64,000 nucleotides of DNA from Galbula dea (lineage: Eukaryota; Chordata; Aves; Piciformes; Galbulidae). The notes under the pieces are model-generated. The model did no database searches and was not told where the DNA came from. It was given only the letters and a program-made list of their open reading frames with translations. A program made the translations under genes and the position numbers. The DNA is taken from positions 1,860,001 to 1,924,000 of the forward strand of contig VWZX01005690.1 of NCBI GenBank assembly GCA_013399015.1, in the 5' to 3' direction. Of this stretch, positions 12,501-21,500 are shown piece after piece. The first letter of the stretch is position 1. The number at the start of each line of letters is the position of its first letter.

Positions 12501-15500
12501 ATCTTGCACTAGAATGCATCTAAAGTAAGCGTGGGGAATGCCCTGAAGTTTTCCCCAATAAAAGTCAATTTTGACTCGCTTACAATTAATGTAAATGGAC
12601 TAGAACTTCAAAAGGCTCCAGGCCTCTGGCATTTTGTATTTTAGTAACATGTCTTTCTTCCTGCCATTTAGGGACTTTATCGAAGGATGTACTGACAACT
12701 TTCCTGCAGAAATGCAGGTGGAGAAGTGTCTTAAACATCATGAAGATATTGTAGGTGAAATTGAATGCATAGAGAAGACTCTTCTGAAACGAAGAGCAGA
12801 GCTTAGAGAGGCAGACAGACTACTTTCAGAAGCTGAAGTGGAACTTCAGAGCACACGGGGGAAAGTAAGTTAAGCCATAACTTATGAGTGCAGAGGAAAT
12901 TTGCCTGTTGCACTGAGATTCTTTCCAAGCAGAGGATTTATTTTTGTTTTGTCTGTGCAGTTTATTTTCCCTTGGATGATGTGAAGCCTCTTAAAATGCT
13001 TCTATGTGAAATTAAGTTGTGGGATAACCTGTCATTGCCAAAGAGGAGGAAGCTTTTCTGCTCTGGACAAGAGAGGAGAAAAGGTTCTGCTTCTTGATAG
13101 AGAGAGGGAGGAAGCTCAGGTGGAATGTTCAGGCCAGGAGGAGGTCATCTGCAGACAGCTAACCTGCAGCTGAATGTGGAAAACATAAGATGAGAATGTA
13201 TTGTCTCAATAATCTTCCCTTTTTGCTCCAGACTAAAGAAACTTTTCAAAAGTACAATCATGCCAAACAGCATCTGTCCCATGCTGAAACTGAGGCAAAG
13301 GAGCTAGAGCGGAAGGCTCAGGAAATGGCCACGGAACTTGTGAAAGCAAGTCAGCAGTTCAGGTACACTGTTCTTCTGGGTTTGTATCACATGGGGATGG
13401 GGAGAAGAACAAGATTGTTTCAAATATCAAGATAGTGGCTTAGAGTGGTGAAAATGTTAATGTGAAAAGGCATAAATGCTTCTGTAGGTTACTACAGGCA
13501 GATACAAGGGATTTAGAACAACGTAAGAGAGAACAAGAAGGTAACTTGAAGAAAATCAACAAAATGATAGCTGCAAGAGACTCTGAGTTCAAGTCATTAA
13601 ACCAGAATATAGAACTGCTAACTGAAAGGTAAGTGTTTTTAATACACCTTAAACTGTATCTGAGAAAATAAAGCTCTCCTCCTCCAATAAGTTACTACCT
13701 ATTGTTTCTTCTGAATCATGCTTTTGTCCTCACTATCAGTCTTCAGAAGCTTCAAGGAGATATTAAAGTTGCAGAAAGTAATGAAAAACATCACCTCCAA
13801 ATCCTCAGAGAAGCTGAAAGCCTTCTTCAAGGCAAGAAAACTGAACTGGAAACATTGAAAGATCAGGTAAGGCTTGTTTTATTAACTGTGGCCTGTTGAT
13901 GTTCTTGGTTTTGATGTAACTGAAAGCAGAGATGACTCTCTAGGTTCTGAACTGCCTTATCTGAAGAATTTAATTCTTAACTTTATTTTGATGTTAGTAA
14001 TTTGAGTTGTCCTTGTTTTGTCCCATAACTATAAGCACGATCCCAATCTTGTTGGTGTTTCTGCATAATAAATGTTACTGCAGAGTTCTCTCTGACAGTG
14101 CTTACTGCATTTCAGAGTAAGAAACTTAACTCTTTGAAGTACAGGACTGCACTGCCCAGAGCAGAACTTGGTATTGGCTTTATTATACAGGTTTAGCTAA
14201 TGAAGCTTCTTATTACTCTCAGATCTTTGTGCTGTGCTACTCAAAGAAATCGTGGCAGGGAATGAGAGTTTACTGCACTTGTTCTTGTTCATGTATGTAG
14301 CCACCAAAATACAAGCCTGTAGATGCTGCTTCTGTTAAACTTCCTCTGCATTGCAGATTACTACTCAGCAACAAGAGCTTTTGCTTCTGGAGCAACAGTT
14401 AAATCACAGAAAAGAAGAGCTCCATGTTCTTCAGGAGTGTATTTCTCAAAAGAAAGTTTACCTCCAAGAAGCTCTTCAAGAGGGAGAGACTGAAGCAAAT
14501 GAAAAACTGCACCAGATAAGAGTAACTTTTCCAAATGAGTTTTCAATTCATTGTATCACTGAAAAAGCAGCAAGAGAACAGAAGCATCAAAAACATCCCA
14601 GAAAGTTTCCACAAGATCACATTTTGCTTTCTGCAACCTCCCCAAACCCACTAAAAACCAGAACCAGCAAGTTTACTGTTCATGTGACTTAAGAGATTGG
14701 TCCAGATGCACAAATAAGAGGAACTCCCTAGTTCCAGTAACACTTACAGAGCTGGTCCCTTGACAACTAAATTACAGTAAATTTACATTAAAAGTCTCTG
14801 CATGACTTACTGTTGCTGGGACAAGCTGCTGCTAGAGCAGATCAGTGTAGGTAAAAACACAACAAAGCTAGCCTAAATTGGCTGGCTCTCTCCATCCCCC
14901 TTTACTTAGAAAGGATTCTCCACTTCCTTTCTTTCTGAAATAGAAGCAAAGTATCAAGGTTAATTACATTTTGTGGGAGGGTTTTTGTGGGGGCTTCTTG
15001 TCTGACTTTCTGTTTTAAGGCCTATCTGTTAGTCACTTGATTGACAGTGAATCAAAATCTTTGTAAGATTTCTACTCTAGGTTGTCAACAAGTAAGACTT
15101 TAACCTAAATATTACATGTTTTTTGTTTGTTTACACTACTAACTGTAACTATAAACTCTGGAATTAAATTGACCAGAATAGTCTTGACAGACTTCTTAAA
15201 TTTTATAAATATTGGCAGCTTCTGTTTAAAGGAAAACTTTGTTTAAAATGGCAAAAAATGGCATTCCTTGTAACACTGGTGTGTTTCCACAGGAATTAAA
15301 GCAACTTCTAGAAGAGCTTAATGCTGAGAATAAAAAACTGGATGTCCAGATTAATGAGAAAAGAGCACAGCTTTCATTAATAAAGAAGGATATTGCAAAA
15401 GAGGAAGAAAATCTTCAAGGAATACTTGGACAAATTAGCAAGCATAAGATAGGTATGTTCCTAGCTTTACAGATAGTATTTGGTGCAGATTGGAAAGAAG

Positions 15501-18500
15501 AGCACTCTGAGCACTTAGCTGTACATTGCTGCAGTCTTCTGTTCCTCCCTCCTTTGAAATACTGTCAACAGCTGCAGAGGAGTTCCCTGTAGTCCTCCTG
15601 TTTCTGTGGGACTGACAGATACTCTTTGCTTAAGCTGAGGCAGTGCTTCATGCTGCTTTGTGTTTGGGATGGGAGTTTTACATGCCAGAGAGAAATGTGA
15701 ACAAAGCTACTGTCAGGACTGATCAGTTAAGTCTGCACCCCAGCCCTGTGTAGTTAGGAGACACAAGCTAATTGTGCCATGTTCACAGAAGAATTAGGTG
15801 CTGGGGCAATGGAGGAATCTTGCTCCAAGCAGTTCCATCCTGGCAGATTGTGGGAAGTAGAAGCAGCAGCAGCTTGCAACTCCTGTACTGTTTCTGAAAC
15901 CTTTTCTTGTCCTGTTTATCAGCCAAATACTCTGTCCCAGCCAGAGGAAGAGCAGACCTAGGGACCTGCAACTTGCTGGTAGACCAGCATCAGATAAACT
16001 ACCTGGTGTGTTGGACATCAGTTGAAAACACAGAGTTTTTATAGGGATGATACCAATAGAGCATCTCTTAATTCTTCCTGTGTGCCTTCTTCTGCAAATA
16101 GAACACAGTTGAGGTGCTTCTAAAACCTTGCATTTCTTTCACTTTTCTAGACCTGAAATATGTTCTGGAAATGCTGGAGCTTGAAAATAATGAACATCAA
16201 AGTTTGAAACTACAACATGACCAGAAGGTCAATGAGCTAGAAAAGATTCAGCATGCAGTTCTAGAAGTAAGTATTTCTTCTGTAGATTTCTTCTAGTAAC
16301 TGGAAGAAGAGACCTTTGTGGTTCTGTTAAGATGTGGGTAACAGAGTTCCTACACTTTTAAATGAATCCATTTTTAGTGTGATTTCAGCTTGTTACAAAA
16401 AAGTCTTAAGTCTGCTTAGGCCCTAGGATTTTTTTGGTGCATATGAGGGAGAAAGGGCAGAAAGACAGAAAGCTCTTGCATGGCTGTAGAACAATGAATA
16501 CTGTTTTCTTTATGAGCATGTATAGGCAGATAGTACCTGCCAAAGATTTTGCCTCTTTGTACTCCTCGTGTGAAGGGCAAGGAGAAGAAGGGACAAGTCC
16601 ATATGCTTGGTACATTTCTATTATCATGCTTAAAGTGGTCACCTTCCAGCATCTCACAGCCCTTGAAGTGGTCGTGCTCTCAAAACCCCTGCAGTGGAGG
16701 CATGTGCTACTCTTATGGATGAGGGAATCATGGCACTTAAACTGTGATAGAACAAAGAATTGCTCCTCTCTTTTCCTGTCCTTATGCTCACATTCATCAT
16801 AACCATCATCATAATACACTTCACTTGGCACTCTTAGCAGCTATCCCAGGTGGAATGCAGCTGTTACAGGGATGCCCTAGCCTGCACATGAGCTCTGTGA
16901 ACAAAAGGGTTTTAACCTGCTGCAGCTACAGATGTTATTAACTCGTTCTACTTCTTGACCATGTAAATAAGTTGTTCCCAATGACTTCTTTCATAGGAGA
17001 AGTTAAAACTGGAGAATATTCAGAAGTTATTTCAGTGTCAGAAAGGGGAGGTAGCTTGGCAGGAACAAGTACTTGAGAATCACCGTCAGGAAAATGAACG
17101 TCTGCTTTCTCAAATGCACACCCTGGAAAATAATATTGAGTCTCTGACTGAAGAAAAGGCAAAGCTCAAAGAAGTTTGTCAGGGGTTGGAAAAGAAGTTG
17201 TCACAAACCAGAAGGTAGGGGGAAGATTTTTTTCTGCAAAGACCAGAAGTGATGGGAAGTCCCTTGAATGTCTCATGATCATAATTAGAAATGTAGCTGT
17301 AAGTTTGAGGTGCCCAATTACACAGAACATGCTGCCTGTTGTATACAGCAGAGGCTTTATTGAAGCATCTCTAGAGCAGATTTACAGAAAACATTGGGTA
17401 ATGAAGCTGTGGAATGCAACAGCATTTGTTGTATGGTGGCAGTATAAAAAGGAAATGGTCTGAAAAGCAAAACATGAAGGTGTGGAACAGGAGAGAGATC
17501 TTTCTCTCAGCTGCTGGGTAGCATCCTCTTGAGCTGGGAGAACTTCCACTGACATGCAAGTGGTTTAATAGTCTTCACCAACAAACCAGAGTATGTATTC
17601 ACATTTTAGAGACTTAACTACTGCTGCAGAGAGCAGCAGAACTGTGATGTCCAATGTAGAAAAGATGGAATCAGATGTTAAGAAGCTGCAGGAGGAGGTA
17701 GATGTCCTGAACAAGCAGAAAAAATCGCTGCATGGAGACATCATTGTTACAGAGAAGGATCTTCAAGGTAAAGATCAGGTTTTGCTTTTCAACTGTAATA
17801 TATTTTAAGGTAAATTTGGGTTAAAAGACACTGTAGCTGTACTGGAGGATAGTAAATATCCAACATGCTCAAATATCTACAGGCAGAAAGTATTCAACAA
17901 GTTGAAAAGATGGAAATTTTCGAAACTGTTTTTTCTGTTGCTGATTCTTTGTCTATGCAAAGAGGTAATTTAGTGCTCTTGATATCTCTCATTGCTGACT
18001 GCAAACCTCTGGCACCCAATCCTTTCTAGGAAAAAAGGAAGAACTAGAAACTCTGAAAGGAGAATTGAATGGCTCCAGGCAACAGCTTCAACAAGTAGAA
18101 CAGGTTAGTTTTGGTGAAATGTGTTTCCCAAATATATCTTTTCTACTTATGTACAATTGTATGTGTATTCCCATAGTGAGTAGATTGTTGCACAGACAGG
18201 AGGGGTGTCATTTCTCACAGCAGTCAACAGTCTATCACCAGGTTTTCATCTAGGCACAGTAGCCCAAAACCCAGACCATTGCAGAGCTGATAACCAATAA
18301 CTGGTTCAGAGCCTTGTTCTTGCTGAGTTTGGAGTGGCTTGGACTCCACTAGGTTCCTAATAGCCAAATGAGGTTTCTGATTGGAGTCTTCTGCTTTAAG
18401 TGGCAACTGTGATGACTTTCCTAGCCAAGTAGTTGTTATTATCAAGGTGGAGTGTCTGGATTTTTTGGGGTTTGTCTTTGGGTTGTTTCAGGGTTTTTTT

Positions 18501-21500
18501 GTGGATTTGTTTAGGTTTGAATTTATCTTCTTCCTAGAAAACTATCCAGACACAGAGGCAAACCCAACCTGGGTGGGTTTATTTAAAGCATCTTAGCATC
18601 TTCTGGATTTAATCTAGTGGTTCCTTTGTGCCAGTCCTCTCAGGGGCTGGTTTAAACAGAAGATAATCCTCAGTGTGTTTAGAGGTGATCAGTTATGTTC
18701 TTTCAGATGCAAGCCATTTAGTTAGGGAGCTGTTGCTTCTACCAGCTGGGTATGTCACTTGATTTTATGTTTTATATTGCAGGATTTGAAAAACACTACA
18801 AGGCACCGGGATGAGCTGCTGAGGGAGCAGGCAGCCCTGAAAGAAACTATCCGAGAGCACCTCAGGAAGCGTAAGGATTGCCAAGAGAGTCTGAAAAAGA
18901 GGGAGAAGCAATTGCAGGAGCTCCAGAAAGAGATTGAAGAGAAAGAAACAGAGCTAGCCAAACAAGAAGTGGTAATGAGCCTACTGGCTTGCCTTTCTCC
19001 TGACCTCCCAAACCAATTCAGACCAAAAACTGAGGGGTGCAAGTTTATCAGTAATATAATAGTGCTTTAAGAAAAAAGCTTCAGCATTCAGTTTTAGTGA
19101 AAAGTGGTGTGTCACCACAAAGGGCTGTGTCAAAGATGAGCCTTCAGCAGGGTCATCTTATACTGAACTGATAGCAAAACTGCTGTAAGATCAGTACTGA
19201 CCCTGAGTGCCAGAAGGGCTGGTGCAGTGGAAGGCACTGTGCAGTGTCGTGTCCTGGCTGCTGGTGTGAGTGAGGAGGAGCTGGACTAGCACAGGTTATG
19301 TTCTGTAATTCTGGTTTGTCAGCTGCCAAGATACATCAGCTGGATATAGTTCAGAGAACCTGTGCTCCCATGCTTTCTCCTGGGAGATGAGCAAATTATG
19401 CAGAGTACCTGAAATGATATGGTAGATTTCAAGTGAAACAAATCAAACGTTAACTCTGTAATTCCAAAACTGAGCAGAAAAAATTGCAGGGCTCTTTTAT
19501 CCTGAGAGTTTCCTTTTGATTGGGAGTGGCTGACTGTTGGCAGCTAGCTTTTGCTTGGCTCTTCTGGTGTATTTCTGTGCAGAGCCCATCAGCTGTTCAT
19601 GAAAACTAGGGCTAGTTTCATATTCCTGTGGGAATAGCACCTTGGGTTGGCTGAGTACTTTCAGCAAGGTGTTAACCAACAGAAAAGCTGATGGAGCTGT
19701 ACTGAAAATGAGAGGCAAGAGAAACTGATAAACTTTATTGTCAGTAAGGAGTATTAGACTACAGTTCTTTTTGTGCTGCTTTAACTTCTGTAAGGTCTTT
19801 TGGTATTTGTTGTCACTGGTTAAAGCTTGAAGTGGTGGGGTTTTGGCAGGTTCTTCATCGCCTCAAGCAAAATTCAGAGCATGAAGGAAAAAAACTGGAA
19901 GAATGTACTGCAAAAGTGAAAGAGCAGAAAATCCTTTTGGAAAATGAACTAACAAACCAAGAAAAGAAACTGGAGCAGACAATAGCAAAAGTAAGGCTGG
20001 CAGAAGAAAACCTCAGGAAGCTGGAAAAGGGGGAGTCCCGATGTGCAGCCCTTGAAGAAACTGTCAGAAAAACCAGTAAGTTTCATTGCACTAATCAGTT
20101 GTTACCATCTGTGGGCTCTAAAGTAAGGAATATTTGTTAATCTGACTTGGTTTCTAATGCAGCCCAGGGGTTGACTCAGTCCTAAAACTGACTTGCTCAA
20201 AGAACTGAAATTGTAAAGGCAGCTGGTGTTCCATCCCCTCTCACCTTGTGGCAGTCTTTTTACAGACCACTGCTTACCAGGTTAACGTGGTTGAAAAATA
20301 TCTAATGTGGATGAACTGTGCTGACATACTTCAACATTTCTGCTAATCAGGGTTGTTTTTAAAAATTGTTAATTACAGAAGATGAGCTCTCAGAAAAAGA
20401 ATCACAGTTACAACTCAAAAATAGCAAAATCAAGTCCCTTCAAAAAGAACTGGAAACCTCCAAGTCTGAGCTAAACTGTCTCCAAGATCAGATAGCAATG
20501 GAGAGAAAAAAAGCAGAGAAACACATCTTGAGTCTGAAAGAAGCAATGAAAATGCAGAAGGTGCAGCTTGAAAGAGTACTGCAGGTAAGTCCTGGCTGGT
20601 GGGAGAACGTGTGTGGATTTGGCTTATTTTTTAACAGCAAAAGTCTACAACACCCATTTTTATCAGAGGAACAAAGTAATATATGAACTTCATGACTAGA
20701 CAGAACTTGAGGCAGCCAGACTCTGGTATTTCTAGACTGTGCTGCTTAACACCTCTCGTTACTCCTGTTCAATGCTGTTTCTGCCTTTTTAACTTGAAGA
20801 AACTGTTATGTGGGTTCTCCTGACTCCTTTTCCTGCAGTGGATGCTCACAGTGAAAGGCAATCTTTCTGCATTTTCCTAGGAACAAACCCATGAAAATCA
20901 CTGTCTGAAGAGCGAACAAACAGCACGCAGTAAACACAAACGAGCCAGGCACCTTTGGAAAGACCATACCCAAGCTCAGCAGGACTATATGGGTCTCCAA
21001 CCCCAGGTATCCCAGAATAGCCAAGTACAGGTGGGTTTGAAGGGAAGCTGCATCCTCCAGACACCTTGGTACTGTGTTGGTTTTGAATCCCCTCCTATAT
21101 TCTGTATCACAGTTAGAAACAGACCTGCTGAAAACTGTCATGCAGTTTTCCCAAGTCTGGGAGCAGTTAAGCTTTGTTAACAATCAGGAGGATCAGGCAT
21201 CTTGGTGTAATCCCAGTTTAAAACTGAACAAACCAGTTCCAGGCAGTCAGTCACAGGCGGAGCTCTCGGTGTAGGGCTGCCAGGCTCTAAAGCAGTGTTT
21301 CATCCTTCAGACATTGAAGGCCATGGCAAAGTGGCCCGACTGCATAATGACCTTCCTGGGGGGGGAGATTTCCAGGTGTTTAGGCCAGTTCTAATGGGTC
21401 AGCCTCTCTCACCCAGTAAAATGATGCCTGAAAAAGAGACTCTGTTCTTTGGAGGTGGGCTGCGGGGACTGCACCGAGCTGTTAAGAGTAACTGGATTCG

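Noticed and set aside
21106..21183. Possible extra CNTRL exon (LETDLLKTVMQFSQVWEQ) in the intron after exon 29
   Set aside because: Joining exon 29 directly to 22055 is collinear with human centriolin without any gap, so an exon here would be an insertion; its coil-like look is weak.
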